Origin: Candidatus Rifleibacteriota bacterium
Lineage (GTDB): Bacteria > UBP17 > UBA6191 > JACPRK01
Reading direction: 5' to 3'
NCBI GenBank assembly: GCA_016213865.1
Contig: JACQZL010000189.1
Location: forward strand, 1 to 42,771
Length of the DNA: 42,771 nt
Position 1 is the stretch's first letter. Every line of letters starts with the position of its first letter. Positions 1 to 9,085 of this stretch are shown here, one piece after another. Below the pieces are notes generated by a model. The model made no database searches, was not told the origin of the DNA, and saw nothing but the letters and a program-made list of their open reading frames with translations. A program made the position numbers and the translations under genes.

Positions 1-1
1 C

Positions 2-1443
2 GACGGCCGTCCTGAGGCCATGGTTCTATGTCTAAAATCCAAGATTACGCTTGACACTGTCCTGCTCCGTTGCGGCATTCCACGGGACTCGGCGGTTCCT
101 TCTTGTTACCCTCCGAGTCGGCCGTGGGCATCCAGGCTAGGCGTTCGTGACGGCTCAGGTCTGCCCAGTGAACCAGCACGTATCGTGCTCGTGGCGCACG
201 ATCCGTCCGACCAACCGCCCCTTCTCTCCGTGTCGGCGGTGAGTTCCTCCACGACGGAACTGGGACGCGATCTCGGGCCGTCGCCCGAAACGCAGAGGTC
301 GGCTCCGCTGAGAGTCTCGACGGGGGCCGAGGTGACCCTCCAGGCCAAGGCGATGGACGCCCAGTTCGAGTCTGGAAGCCAGTCGGGCCGTTTTTCCTGG
401 CGCCAAGTGGCCGGGCCTGCCGTTCGGCTTGCCCAGCAGGACACGCCGCCGTCCCGTTCTCGCGTGACGTTCAGCTCCCGAGTTCCCGGCGTGTACGAGT
501 TCGAGTGCCAGGTCCTCGAGACGACCGCCGGCGGTATCGAGTTGGGCCCCAGGGATACCCGACGGCTCCGATTGATCGTCGATGAACCGTCTTCACCGTT
601 GCCCACGGCTCGCCCCAGGCTTCACCTCACGGGCTCCCCCAACCCGAAGACCTCTCGTCAGGCCGTCGCGGTCACCGTGACAACCAGCGCCTGCGTACCG
701 GCCCAGACCGTGGTGAGGCTCGACGGGTCCCAATCCGGACCGGGCCCGGGAGGCACCCCACTCTCCCTTCGCTATCGATGGGTCCAGACCCTGGGCCCGG
801 CCAACCCCCTTTCGGACCCGCTCTCGGTGGTGACACCCCGCCGGTCGGGGAGTCGGTCGAGCTATCGCCAGCAGCAGGCGTCAGTTTGATTGCCCTCAGA
901 TTGCGCCCACAGGCGGAGCAGGGAGCCGACACTGTGGCAGGACTCGCCAAGATCGCTGGGGCCACCGCGATTGCCTGGACCCAGTCAGGTACGGACGGTC
1001 GCGGGGAGTTCCGAGTGGGCTTGCCGGGAACCACAGCCCCCGCTCCAGACCTTCAAGCGGGTTGCGGTTATGCGATGTTGAAACCCCGCGGGGGCCCCAC
1101 CACCGTCACGCTCCGCGGAGAGCCCTGGCCCCCAACGTCGTTCGTCAAGGACCTCCCCGCCGGGCTGTCTCTGGTGTCCATCCCCCCCTCGACCTCCAGT
1201 TCGAGGTCGACGACGGACCTGATGTCGTTGACCCGCAGCCCCTTCGTGATCACGTCGCCGCCGTCCTCGGGCCCGGGAGCCGGGACGTTGCGCCTGTTCC
1301 TTCCAGGTCAGCCCGGTGTCGGCCTCAGTCCGGACCAGGGTTACCTCCTCTCCCTGCCGGTTCCGCTGCAGGTCGATCTGCTGCGGTTCACGAGCACGCC
1401 GGGCCCGGGCAAGGCGATGAAGAACAGCCGCGCAACGCGCTGA
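2..1443 (+). pseudogene. 3' end of a PKD-domain surface protein, frameshifted
   Basis: This is the downstream end of a gene that begins outside the window; the frame is open from base 2. The first open frame (to 889) encodes PKD-like segments with RFSWRQVAGPAVRL and VVRLDGSQSGPGPGG followed by LRYRWVQTLGP. These resemble the C-terminal part of the giant protein ending at 39715, which has FLWRQVGGPTVQL and CYSWRQVAGP. Near 830-840 the sensible reading moves to another frame (GESVELSPAAGVSLIAL onward), which runs to a stop at 1441-1443. That second part ends in a segment with AGCGYAMLKP, LPAGLSLVSIP and DQGYLLSLP, as in C-terminal domains of secreted repeat proteins. I read it as one gene broken by a frameshift; a sequencing error is possible. 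The first ~40 residues are less convincing as coding. Confidence 0.6.
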
Positions 1444-1950
1444 CTGCCTGAAGAGGCCACGCTGTCCCGGCGAGCCCCGGTACGGGGCGAGCGGGTCAGG
1501 AGCTGGGGGGCCCAAGGCCACGCGCTGCCAACGACGACCCTGACAGCACCCTGCCCGACGGTCTGCCAATTGACTCGACCGCCCGCGAAGGCTAGGCTTT
1601 CCAATGGTGGTGGTTCACCGAGGCCATGGGAGACAGTCTCGACTTTTTGCTATTCGGTGCTCGCGGTTTAGGCATGAGATAGGACTTTTTCCTACGGAAA
1701 GTAGGACTTGCCCGGCGATACGCTCCTGGTGATGCCGCCCTGTCCGCCAGTCGCCCGGCCGTTGAGCCGGAAGACGGTGCAGCCGGGTCGGTCGGACTCC
1801 AGGATGCTCCAGACCGTCGTTTCGGACCAGCGGTTCATCTGCACCAGGGTGGGGGCTCACCCAGTTCCGGTCGCGGAGGCTTGCGGAGAAGCATCAACGC
1901 CAGGACTCGCCCTCTCGAGCTCCGGGCGTCGTGGTTGAACAGGCGGCAAG
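1444..1950 (+). other. Intergenic region with promoter-like element
   Basis: No convincing gene lies here. A GC-rich hairpin (GCCCCG at 1474-1479, CGGGGC at 1483-1488) follows the upstream stop but has no T-run, so it is a poor intrinsic terminator. The promoter-like element at 1680-1726 is the main feature; the rest looks like the untranslated leader of the LuxR-type gene. Confidence 0.4.
1680..1726 (+). promoter_or_regulatory. Promoter-like element, copy 1 (upstream of luxR-type gene)
   Basis: The element reads TAGGA-N8-TACGGAAAG-N15-GATACGCTCC. The same words with identical spacing recur at 2679-2725, before the giant gene. In this copy TAGGA can pair with TCCTA, and CCTAC can pair with GTAGG, so the upstream half is dyadic. 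This suits a dimeric activator bound next to a -10-like GATACGCT. That the adjacent LuxR-type protein binds here is inference. Confidence 0.55.
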
Positions 1951-2658
1951 ATGAGCACGTCCATTCTCTCGGCCATCTTTCCGATTCGGGGGACCACTGT
2001 CCTTCTGGGGGTAACCGACCCCATTCGCAGGGAGGGCGTCTACCGGTTGCTGCAGACGCACGGCGTGAAGGTGCTGGCCAAGCTGTCGGCACCACTGGAA
2101 CTGGTGAGTGTCGCTACGGACCTGATGCCGCAGGTAGCTCTGCTCGACTTCTCGGAGAATCCGGGCGCCTGGCTGGCGGCGGTGCGCCAGCTCCAGCGAA
2201 CATCGGCCGGGACCGCGGTCCTTGGCATGATCGAGCCGGACCGGTTCTGCGTGCTTCCGAGCCTGCTGCGGGCGGGGGTCCGCGGTTGCCTCAGCTCCCA
2301 GCCCAGGGAGTGCTGCCTGCTGTCCGGGATCTGCCACGTGGCGGCCGGCGACTTCTTCCTGTCCCAGTGTCTGGTGAGACTGCTCATGCCGATGTTGCGC
2401 GAGGCCGACTCGATGCTGGAAGGGCTGCCGATGGAAGCCCACCTCACCTCACGCGAGCGTCAGATCCTGGGACATCTCGAACTGGGCAACCACATGAAGG
2501 CCATCGCCAGGTCGCTGGGCGTGAGCCCCAAGACGGTCTACGTGCACCAGACGCACATCCTTCGCAAGCTGGGGCTCTCGACCTCCCGAGAGCTGCTAGG
2601 CAATCGCCGGCGCAACGGGGGCCGCGGGGGCACGGTGCCTCCCAAGCCGCGCTCGTGA
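1951..2658 (+). CDS. LuxR/NarL-family response regulator
   Basis: The 235-residue protein has a receiver-like N-terminal domain and a C-terminal LuxR-type helix-turn-helix. The receiver keeps an acidic VALLDFSEN segment with Asp66 as the likely phosphoacceptor. The later DRF...LRAGVRGCLS region resembles the alpha4-beta5 part of receivers. The DNA-binding domain spans about residues 164-208: LTSRERQILGHLELGN, then HMKAIARSLGVSPKTVYVH and ILRKLGL. A basic, Gly-rich tail follows. The ATG at 1951 has only a weak Shine-Dalgarno. The gene lies between two copies of one promoter-like element and directly upstream of the giant surface-protein gene, so it probably controls both itself and that gene (inference). 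No histidine kinase gene is nearby. Confidence 0.85.
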   Translation: MSTSILSAIFPIRGTTVLLGVTDPIRREGVYRLLQTHGVKVLAKLSAPLELVSVATDLMPQVALLDFSENPGAWLAAVRQLQRTSAGTAVLGMIEPDRFCVLPSLLRAGVRGCLSSQPRECCLLSGICHVAAGDFFLSQCLVRLLMPMLREADSMLEGLPMEAHLTSRERQILGHLELGNHMKAIARSLGVSPKTVYVHQTHILRKLGLSTSRELLGNRRRNGGRGGTVPPKPRS

Positions 2659-2678
2659 TCGGGTTCCTAGCCCGCGGC

Positions 2679-2725
2679 TAGGATTCTCTCTTACGGAAAG
2701 CGGGAGCCGCTGGCCGATACGCTCC
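2679..2725 (+). promoter_or_regulatory. Promoter-like element, copy 2 (upstream of giant gene)
   Basis: This is the second copy of TAGGA-N8-TACGGAAAG-N15-GATACGCTCC, 999 bp downstream of copy 1 with both internal spacings unchanged. It lies about 180 nt upstream of the start of the giant gene. Conservation of exact spacing in otherwise different intergenic DNA argues for function. Confidence 0.55.
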
Positions 2726-2901
2726 CGGTTGTATCGGCCTCGATGCCAGCCGCAGTGCCGGCTGCCGGACCGAGAGGCCAAAAACCACGACCGGGAGGGG
2801 CCGTCCATGCACACTGGAGACCCGCAGCTGCCCTATGTCACGGGGAAGGGGCCTCTAGGTGCGACTCCCTCACCGGAAAGCCGGAGACAGGAGGCGGGGC
2901 G
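2726..2901 (+). promoter_or_regulatory. Probable 5' leader of the giant gene
   Basis: About 176 nt separate the promoter-like element from the ATG at 2902. The leader contains complementary segments: GCCTC in the GGGGCCTC run could mask the GGAGG Shine-Dalgarno just before the start, and GGTG/CACC and CCGG/CCGG pairs lie between. I do not recognise a known riboswitch class, and regulation by folding is only a possibility. Confidence 0.25.
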
Positions 2902-5900
2902 ATGGTGGCTCAGAGGGCGTTCGTCGTGTCCGGGGGAGAGTCGGCGCAATCCCGGTGGCTCCCCGGGCTGAAGCGAGGCTCGAGGGCCTGCCTGGAGGTG
3001 TTGCTCCTCCTTGCCCTGGCGGTGGTCGAGCCTGCTGCGGCCGCGCTGCTGCCGGGTGATCTGACGCTGACAGCGCCAGTGGTGGCTCGCCGTCAGGAGG
3101 TGGGGCAGTCGGTCGTGGACCCGACGCCGGTGACACTCACGGTCCGTAACTCGAGCGCGACCGGAAGCCTGCGCGTGGACACCGCGGTCCTGGTGTTCTC
3201 CCGCGGCGCCGAGCCGGCTTCGGGGACCTACCTGGTGACGAACCCGACCCTGCCGGTAACCGTCACGGCACTGGGCAGCGCCAACCTCGTCTTCCAGGTG
3301 CGTCCGTCCTCGGCCACGCCGGTGCTCGACCCGGTGGACCTGACGGCGACCGTCGGAGTGACGGATCTGGGGACCTCGACGCCGGGCACGGGCTCGGCCG
3401 GCACGCGCTGGTCGGTGGTCCCGGGCTCGCTGCTGTCGGTCGGGCAGATCGACCTGTACTCGAGGGAGGCGTATCGGCGAGGCCTGGCCGACCCCATGGC
3501 CGTCTACTCCGACGGCACGCGGCTCTTCGTGGCAGACAGCGATGGCAAGCGCGTGCTGGTCTGGAACAGCATCCCGACGACGAACCACGCCGTGCCCGAG
3601 CTGGTGCTGGGCCAACCGGACCTGGCTCGCGCCGAGGAGAACAGCGGCGGCCGGTCGGCCTCGAGCCTCTCCAGCGCCCGCGGCATCACGACCTACGGCT
3701 CCCGGCTCTACGTCACCGACTACGGCAACAACCGGGTGCTGGTCTGGAACGGCCTCCCGACCTCGAACAACGAGGCAGCCGACTTCGTGGTGGGGCAGTC
3801 CGACTTCACCAGCAGCACCGCCGGCTGCTCGAGTACCAAGATGAGAGGGCCCTGGGGCGTCTCCTTGTCCAACAACAAGCTGTTCGTCGCGGACCGAGAC
3901 AATCACCGGGTGCTGATGTGGGACCCCGTCCCGTCGTCGAGCGGGACACAGGCGGCCATCGTGTTCGGACAGATGGACTTCACGGGGAACCAGGTGCGGG
4001 GGGGCGGCGGCGGCGTCAACGGCATGGGGATGGCTTACCCGCAAGGTCTGTTCGCTGGCTCGGGGAGGTTGTTCGTCGCAGACTCCGAGTGCAACCGGGT
4101 GATGTTGTGGAGCTCGATCCCGAACTCGAACGGGGAGTGGTGCGACTACGTCCTCGGCCAGCCGAGCCGGACCGAGCTCATCCAGGACTGCCAGGCCGAC
4201 CTGCTGGGGAACACCGAGGGTGTCTTCTATGACGGCGGGCTCGTCTTCGCCGCCGACGGGCTGTACGACCGGGTGCTGGTCTGGAACAGCGTCCCGACGG
4301 CCAGCGGGGTGGCAGCCGACGCGGCCATGGGGCAGTCCAGCCTTACCGAGTACGGGTGCAACAACGGGGGCATCTCCTCCCGGAGGTTGTGCCGTCCGCG
4401 GTCCGTCTGCAGGACGGCCGACCACGTGTTCGTGGCGGACACCGACAACAACCGGGTGCTCATCTACAACGACGAGACGCCCGGCACCAGCGAGCCGGCG
4501 ACCGTGGTCCTGGGCCAGCCGGACATGGTATCGAGCGAGGAGCTGAACCCTGGGGTCAACGCGTCGGTCTGTTCGGTGTCGCGGGTCGCCTCGGACGGCA
4601 CGAGGCTGTTCGTGGCGGACGGGGCCGACAACCGGGTGCTCATCTGGGACAGCCTCCCGGGTACGAACGCCCAGGCGGCCTCGCGCGTTCTGGGCCAAGC
4701 GAGCTTCACGACCAAGACCGCCAACCACCTTGGCCCGTCGGCCTCCAGCCTTTACACCCCGGAAGGGTTGGCGGTTTCGGGTGGCAAGCTCTTCGTGTCG
4801 GACCGGAACAACCACCGGGTCCTGGTCTGGAACGGCCTTCCCTCCTCGAACAACCAGGCGGCCGACCTGGTGCTGGGCCAGCCCAACGCCATCTCCAACA
4901 CCGCCAACAACGGGGGCCTCTCCGCCGCGAGCCTGGCCTATCCGAGGGGAGTCGCCGCCGGCGGCGGCAAGCTGGTAGTGGCCGACGGCAACAACCACCG
5001 CGTGCTGCTCTGGAACAGCGTTCCGGTGACCAGCGCCGTCCCGGCCGACGTGGTGCTGGGGCAGCCCGATGCGCTGACGAACACCGCCAATAACGGAGGC
5101 GTGTCGGCCTCTCGCCTGAACCTCCCCATGGCTGCCGCTACCGACGGCACGAAGCTGGCCGTGACCGACTACGCCAACCACCGTGTGCTGCTCTGGAACA
5201 CCTTCCCGACCGCGAATGGCCAGCCGGCCGACGTGGTGCTGGGGCAGCCGAACCCCGTCTCCAACACCTCCAACAACGGAGGGCTCTCGGCCTCCAGCCT
5301 GAACTACCCCCACGGCGTCACGTGGGACGGCCGCAAGCTCCACGTGGCAGACCGCAGCAACAACCGCGTCCTGGTCTGGAACGGATGGCCAACCGCCAAC
5401 GGACAGGCAGCGGACAGCGTGCTGGGGCAGAGCGACCTGGCCTCCGCGGTCTCCGGCTACCCTGCCGCCTCCAACCTGCCCGGCCCAGTAGACGTCGCTC
5501 TCTCGCCCGGCCTGGTCTGGGTCGCCGACGCGACGCCGCGCGTCGTGAAGTTCCAGGCGGAGTACTTCGAGGTGAGTCTGACCTACGACCAACCGGACCG
5601 CTTCTATCGCGCCGAACCGTTCGTGGTAACGGCGACCTTCGGCACCGTGCCGGCGGCGTTCCCGACGATCGAAATCGGCGGCGGAAGCGCGGGCATCGCC
5701 AACGACGTGGCAGCCATCCCGATGACGGCTACCGGCGACTCCAAGGTCTTCACCTTCGCCCGCACGGTCGCGAGCAGCGACGACGGCACTTTCGCCATCA
5801 CGCTGACGGCCAACACGGCCACGGGCACCCCGCTCACCTGGCAGCCGTCGGACCGGACCTTCGAGGTCGACGCCACCGCGCCCACGGTCGCGCTGACCTA

Positions 5901-7797
5901 CAGCCAGGCCGACCGGCTCTACAAGTCCGAAGCGTTCGCGCTGACGGCCACCTTCAGCGAGACGCTCGCGGCCACGCCGACGGCGACCGTCACGGGCCTG
6001 ACGGCGGGCGGGGCCAACGACGTGACGGCGACCCAGATGACCGCGACCGCCGACCCGAGGGTCTGGAAGCTCGACCGCACGCTGGTGGCCGGTGACGACG
6101 ACACGTTTACCGTCACGCTGGCCGCGAGCGACGCGGTTGGCAACCCCCTGGCCGGACAGCCCGCAGACAACACCTTCGCCGTGGACGCCACCCTGCCGGC
6201 GGTGGCGCTGACCTACAGCAACGCCAACCGCTGCTACAAGCCCGAGGCTTTCACCGTGACCGCGACCTTCAGCGAGGCGATCACGCCCGCGGCGCCGACT
6301 CTCACCATCAACGGGACCATCGGCGGCGGGTCGGTCTCAAACGTCCCGATGACGATGGGCGCCGACCGTTCGGTGTGGACGTTCACGACGACGATCCTCT
6401 CCGGAGACTCGCAGGGAACGCACACGCTGACGCTGGCGGCGGCCGACGCGGCCGGCAACCCGCTGGGGGCCCAGCCGGCCGCCAGGACGTTCTTGCTCGA
6501 CACGGTCGTGCCGACAGTGACGCTGGCCTACAACCAGACCGACCGGGTGTACAAGCAGGGTGAGCCGTTCAAGGTGACGGCGACGTTCAGCGAGGATATC
6601 AGCCCCACGGCGCCGGCCATCACACTCGACGGGACGGTGGGCGGGGGGACGGTTTCCAACGTGCCGATGACGCAGGGGGCCAACCTCAGGGTCTGGACGT
6701 GGCAGACAACGCCGGCGGCGGGCGACTCCGAGGGCACCCACACGGTCACGCTGGCGGCCGTCGACGCTGGGGGCAACCCGCTGGCGGCCCAGCCGGCCGA
6801 CCGGACCTTCGAGGTCTGGACGCACATCCTGGCACCGGCCGACGTGGCGCTGACGGCGCCGATCGTGGCGCGCCGGCAAGAGACGGGACAGCCGGTCGTC
6901 GACCCGACGGCGGTAACGGTGACGGTGGCGAACTCGAGCGCGACGAACAGCCTGCGCGTGGATGGCATCGCGCTGGCGTTCTTCCGGGGCGTGTCCCCGG
7001 CCCCGGCAACCTACGACGTGACGCCGCCGTCGGTGGGGATGACGATCTCGCCACTCGCAAGTCGCACCCTGGTCTTCCAGGTGCGTCCGGCCGCGGCAAC
7101 GGCCGTCTTGGAACCGGTGGACCTGACGGCGACGGTGGACGTGACGGATCTGACTGCCAGCCAGCCCGCGTCGGGTTCAGCCACCAGGCGGTGGTCGGTC
7201 GTTCCGGGCTCGCTGCTGGCGGTCGGACAGGTGGACCTGTACTCGAGGGAGGCGTATAGGAGGGGGTTGAGCAACCCCACGGCGGTCTACTCGGACGGTG
7301 ACCGGCTCTTCGTGGCGGATCGGGTCGGGGAGCGGGTGCTGATCTGGGACGACGGCCCGGCGGTCAGCCACCAGGCGGCCGACCTGGTGCTGGGCTGGTC
7401 CAGCCTGTCCGATCGCGGGAGCGGGGGGACTGCGGCTTCCATCCTCCAGGAGGTCCACGGGATCGCGTCCTATGGAAACAACCTGATCGTCGCCGATTCG
7501 GGCCGCAATCGGGTGCTGATCTGGAACGGCTGGCCGACGGCGAACAACGAGGCCGCCGACGTCGTCGTGGGGCAGGTGGATTTCACGAGCACCAGCAGTG
7601 GCTGCTCGGAGTACCGGATGAGCCAGCCGTGGGATGTCTCCGCCTACAACAACCGCCTGCTCGTGTCGGATCGACTCAACAACCGCGTGCTGTTCTGGGA
7701 CCCCATACGGAACGAAGTTCGAACTCTCTGTCTGTACCCGCCGCCGGAAATCCGGGCGGTGCTGGAGGCGGTCAGGGAGTTCGCCTGGGCAGCGTGA
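2902..7797 (+). CDS. Giant NHL/Ig-repeat exported protein, N-terminal fragment truncated by insertion
   Basis: The start is the ATG at 2902, with GGAGG about 8 nt upstream and a signal peptide (CLEVLLLLALAVVEPAAAA). The 1631-residue product carries module 1: a linker domain (LTAPVVARRQEVGQ), 11 NHL-type repeats with the NNRVLVWN...VLGQP pattern plus a terminal half repeat (3480-5560), and four Ig-like domains (5570-6815). Module 2 follows from 6816 with its linker and first repeats. NHL repeats form beta-propellers; the role is probably cell-surface adhesion or binding (inference). The normal sequence stops at WDPI (7696-7706) in the third repeat of module 2. The final 29 residues, starting RNEVRTLC, are foreign and are the C-terminus of the element's recombinase. 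The gene resumes at 20554. Confidence 0.85.
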   Translation: MVAQRAFVVSGGESAQSRWLPGLKRGSRACLEVLLLLALAVVEPAAAALLPGDLTLTAPVVARRQEVGQSVVDPTPVTLTVRNSSATGSLRVDTAVLVFSRGAEPASGTYLVTNPTLPVTVTALGSANLVFQVRPSSATPVLDPVDLTATVGVTDLGTSTPGTGSAGTRWSVVPGSLLSVGQIDLYSREAYRRGLADPMAVYSDGTRLFVADSDGKRVLVWNSIPTTNHAVPELVLGQPDLARAEENSGGRSASSLSSARGITTYGSRLYVTDYGNNRVLVWNGLPTSNNEAADFVVGQSDFTSSTAGCSSTKMRGPWGVSLSNNKLFVADRDNHRVLMWDPVPSSSGTQAAIVFGQMDFTGNQVRGGGGGVNGMGMAYPQGLFAGSGRLFVADSECNRVMLWSSIPNSNGEWCDYVLGQPSRTELIQDCQADLLGNTEGVFYDGGLVFAADGLYDRVLVWNSVPTASGVAADAAMGQSSLTEYGCNNGGISSRRLCRPRSVCRTADHVFVADTDNNRVLIYNDETPGTSEPATVVLGQPDMVSSEELNPGVNASVCSVSRVASDGTRLFVADGADNRVLIWDSLPGTNAQAASRVLGQASFTTKTANHLGPSASSLYTPEGLAVSGGKLFVSDRNNHRVLVWNGLPSSNNQAADLVLGQPNAISNTANNGGLSAASLAYPRGVAAGGGKLVVADGNNHRVLLWNSVPVTSAVPADVVLGQPDALTNTANNGGVSASRLNLPMAAATDGTKLAVTDYANHRVLLWNTFPTANGQPADVVLGQPNPVSNTSNNGGLSASSLNYPHGVTWDGRKLHVADRSNNRVLVWNGWPTANGQAADSVLGQSDLASAVSGYPAASNLPGPVDVALSPGLVWVADATPRVVKFQAEYFEVSLTYDQPDRFYRAEPFVVTATFGTVPAAFPTIEIGGGSAGIANDVAAIPMTATGDSKVFTFARTVASSDDGTFAITLTANTATGTPLTWQPSDRTFEVDATAPTVALTYSQADRLYKSEAFALTATFSETLAATPTATVTGLTAGGANDVTATQMTATADPRVWKLDRTLVAGDDDTFTVTLAASDAVGNPLAGQPADNTFAVDATLPAVALTYSNANRCYKPEAFTVTATFSEAITPAAPTLTINGTIGGGSVSNVPMTMGADRSVWTFTTTILSGDSQGTHTLTLAAADAAGNPLGAQPAARTFLLDTVVPTVTLAYNQTDRVYKQGEPFKVTATFSEDISPTAPAITLDGTVGGGTVSNVPMTQGANLRVWTWQTTPAAGDSEGTHTVTLAAVDAGGNPLAAQPADRTFEVWTHILAPADVALTAPIVARRQETGQPVVDPTAVTVTVANSSATNSLRVDGIALAFFRGVSPAPATYDVTPPSVGMTISPLASRTLVFQVRPAAATAVLEPVDLTATVDVTDLTASQPASGSATRRWSVVPGSLLAVGQVDLYSREAYRRGLSNPTAVYSDGDRLFVADRVGERVLIWDDGPAVSHQAADLVLGWSSLSDRGSGGTAASILQEVHGIASYGNNLIVADSGRNRVLIWNGWPTANNEAADVVVGQVDFTSTSSGCSEYRMSQPWDVSAYNNRLLVSDRLNNRVLFWDPIRNEVRTLCLYPPPEIRAVLEAVREFAWAA
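7690..7720 (+). other. attL junction of the integrated element
   Basis: The 7-bp ACCCCAT core (7700-7706) recurs at 20547-20553. Host-side GGGA (7697-7700) precedes CCCCA, and element-side TACGGAAC (7706-7713) follows it. Combined with the other junction, the rebuilt attP is GTTTGGTA-CCCCA-TACGGAAC, an imperfect dyad, and the rebuilt attB is GGGA-CCCCA-TCCC, a perfect short dyad. Both centre on the same CCCCA, as expected for a serine-integrase crossover. Confidence 0.8.
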
Positions 7798-7829
7798 GGG
7801 GACCGTCGTTAGTGCCGCATAGAGCCCTC

Positions 7830-8240
7830 TCAGGCCCACACGAATTGCACGACACCCTCAGGCAGATTCAGGCGCAGCTCGCCACGGCGGAGGATGTCCA
7901 GGCCGAGGACACCGCGAACCTTCAACTGGGGCTCCAGGTCGTGGCAGTGAAGCTCGACCTCGAGCAGGGTGCGACCCATCACCCGGAATCTCTCCGCGAT
8001 CACCCGGTAGCCCAGGTGGGGCCCGGTCGGACCGACCAGTCGCGACCGTCCAATGGAGCGCTCCTCGGTCAGCCCGAGTTCCCGTGCCCACTTCGAGGAC
8101 ACGATGGTCACGGGGGTCCCGGTGTCGAGGGCCAGGTCCAGCGGCTTCTCGTCCCCTACAGGCCCCTTGGCCACCCCCAGGACGAAGACGATCTGCGAAT
8201 CCGGACGAACGTGCCTAGTCCAGAGATTCGACCTGGACAC
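7830..8240 (-). CDS. Retropepsin-like (clan AA) aspartic protease
   Basis: The 136-residue protein carries the catalytic LALDTGTPVTIVS segment near residues 36-48, the Asp-Thr-Gly triad of retropepsin-like aspartic proteases. Near the C-terminus GVLGLDIL precedes a short LRLNLPEG segment, the usual second hallmark of the fold. Such enzymes act as homodimers, so a single DTG motif is expected; the substrate is unknown. There is no signal peptide, so it is probably cytoplasmic. The ATG at 8240 overlaps the end of the upstream 79-residue gene by 26 nt, suggesting translational coupling. Its 3' end faces the recombinase tail at 7797, so transcription converges there. Confidence 0.75.
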   Translation of the reverse strand: MSRSNLWTRHVRPDSQIVFVLGVAKGPVGDEKPLDLALDTGTPVTIVSSKWARELGLTEERSIGRSRLVGPTGPHLGYRVIAERFRVMGRTLLEVELHCHDLEPQLKVRGVLGLDILRRGELRLNLPEGVVQFVWA

Positions 8241-8454
8241 TGATGAGGCCTCCGAGAATCTCGCCGGTGTAAGTGAGGAACCAGGTTTCCTTCACGCCGT
8301 GAACGGGAGCCAAGGCTTCGTCCTCGTTCTGGCCGTGAGAAAGAACGACGCCCCCGACGGGGTCCTCGTTGTCGTCGAACTCGGGCTCGGCCAGGATGAC
8401 GTACTCATCCGGGTACCGCTGCTTGATTTCGTCCCAGGTCAGCTTCTCGGTCAT
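8215..8454 (-). CDS. Small acidic protein paired with the retropepsin-like protease
   Basis: The 79-residue product starts MTEKLTWDEIKQRYPDEYV and continues through GGVVLSHGQ to YTGEILGGL. The start at 8454 is chosen because GGAGG lies 5 nt upstream; the longer open frame beyond it shows no coding character. It overlaps the start of the protease gene downstream. Small proteins with this WDEIxxxYPDE opening are, as I recall, often adjacent to clan AA proteases, which suggests a partner, inhibitor or substrate (inference). No membrane segment is present. Confidence 0.7.
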   Translation of the reverse strand: MTEKLTWDEIKQRYPDEYVILAEPEFDDNEDPVGGVVLSHGQNEDEALAPVHGVKETWFLTYTGEILGGLISVQVESLD

Positions 8455-8587
8455 GGTGGCCTCCAGTAGAAGTATACCGCCCCGTGGACGGACGGGACCG
8501 GAGTAGCCCAGCGACACCCTACCCCAGAGGGCTTGGTCGGTCACGGGTAGCTGGCGCACCCCCGGGACGGCATGGTTCAGTGGAGCC

Positions 8588-9085
8588 ATGCCCCATCGTC
8601 CCGCCGAGACCCGCAAGAAGAAGGCAAAGGTCGATGCCTCGCCGTCCCGGAAGCCGAAGGCCAAGAGGGCCCCCAAGCCCAGCAAGAATGTCTTGAAGGG
8701 CGAGGCGGAGGCGGGGTCCCGGACCTTGGGTGTGCAGCTAGCGAAGTTGAGGCTGAACCTGGGGCTCTTCCAGGGAGACGTCGCCAAACAGACCCGTCTC
8801 AAGCCAGCCTACGTGGCCAACGTGGAGCAAGGCGCGAGGACCGTCTCCGAGCCCTTGCTGAGATGGATTCTGAAGCAGTACAGAGTGCCGCTGCCGTTTT
8901 CCTTCCGGTCATCACCCTTCGGGAAGTCCCGGCCACGTTGGACCACGGAGTTCGTGGAGGCATTTCTGATGCAGCTGCTCTCGCAGGACCTCCCTTTCAG
9001 CGGCCCTGACCTCGAGAGCTTCGACCTGGACTTCCCGTTCCGGGACCTGGACATCAGGCTCATCATCAAGAAGCGCTCCCGGTAG
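8588..9085 (+). CDS. XRE-family regulator with basic N-terminal arm
   Basis: The 165-residue protein opens with a Lys/Arg/Pro-rich arm of about 45 residues (RKKKAK, KPKAKRAPKPSK). A helix-turn-helix of the XRE/Cro type follows at about 47-95: LGVQLAKLRLNLGLFQGDVAKQT, then KPAYVANVEQGARTVSEPLL. The C-terminal 60 residues are unfamiliar, with alternating acidic and hydrophobic residues (DLESFDLDFPFRDLDIRL). GGAG lies just before the ATG. The gene is divergent from the 79-residue gene across a 133-nt gap, so it may regulate that pair as well as itself (inference). Confidence 0.7.
   Translation: MPHRPAETRKKKAKVDASPSRKPKAKRAPKPSKNVLKGEAEAGSRTLGVQLAKLRLNLGLFQGDVAKQTRLKPAYVANVEQGARTVSEPLLRWILKQYRVPLPFSFRSSPFGKSRPRWTTEFVEAFLMQLLSQDLPFSGPDLESFDLDFPFRDLDIRLIIKKRSR

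Noticed and set aside
2726..2901. Known riboswitch (cobalamin, c-di-GMP) in the giant-gene leader
   Set aside because: Segments such as ACTCCCTCACCGGAAAGCC suggested one, but the conserved cores of those classes are not present.
2833..5592. 919-residue minus-strand open frame opposite the giant gene
   Set aside because: It is the mirror of GC-rich NHL codons; the translation is a periodic Arg/Val/His-rich repeat without a start signal or domain.
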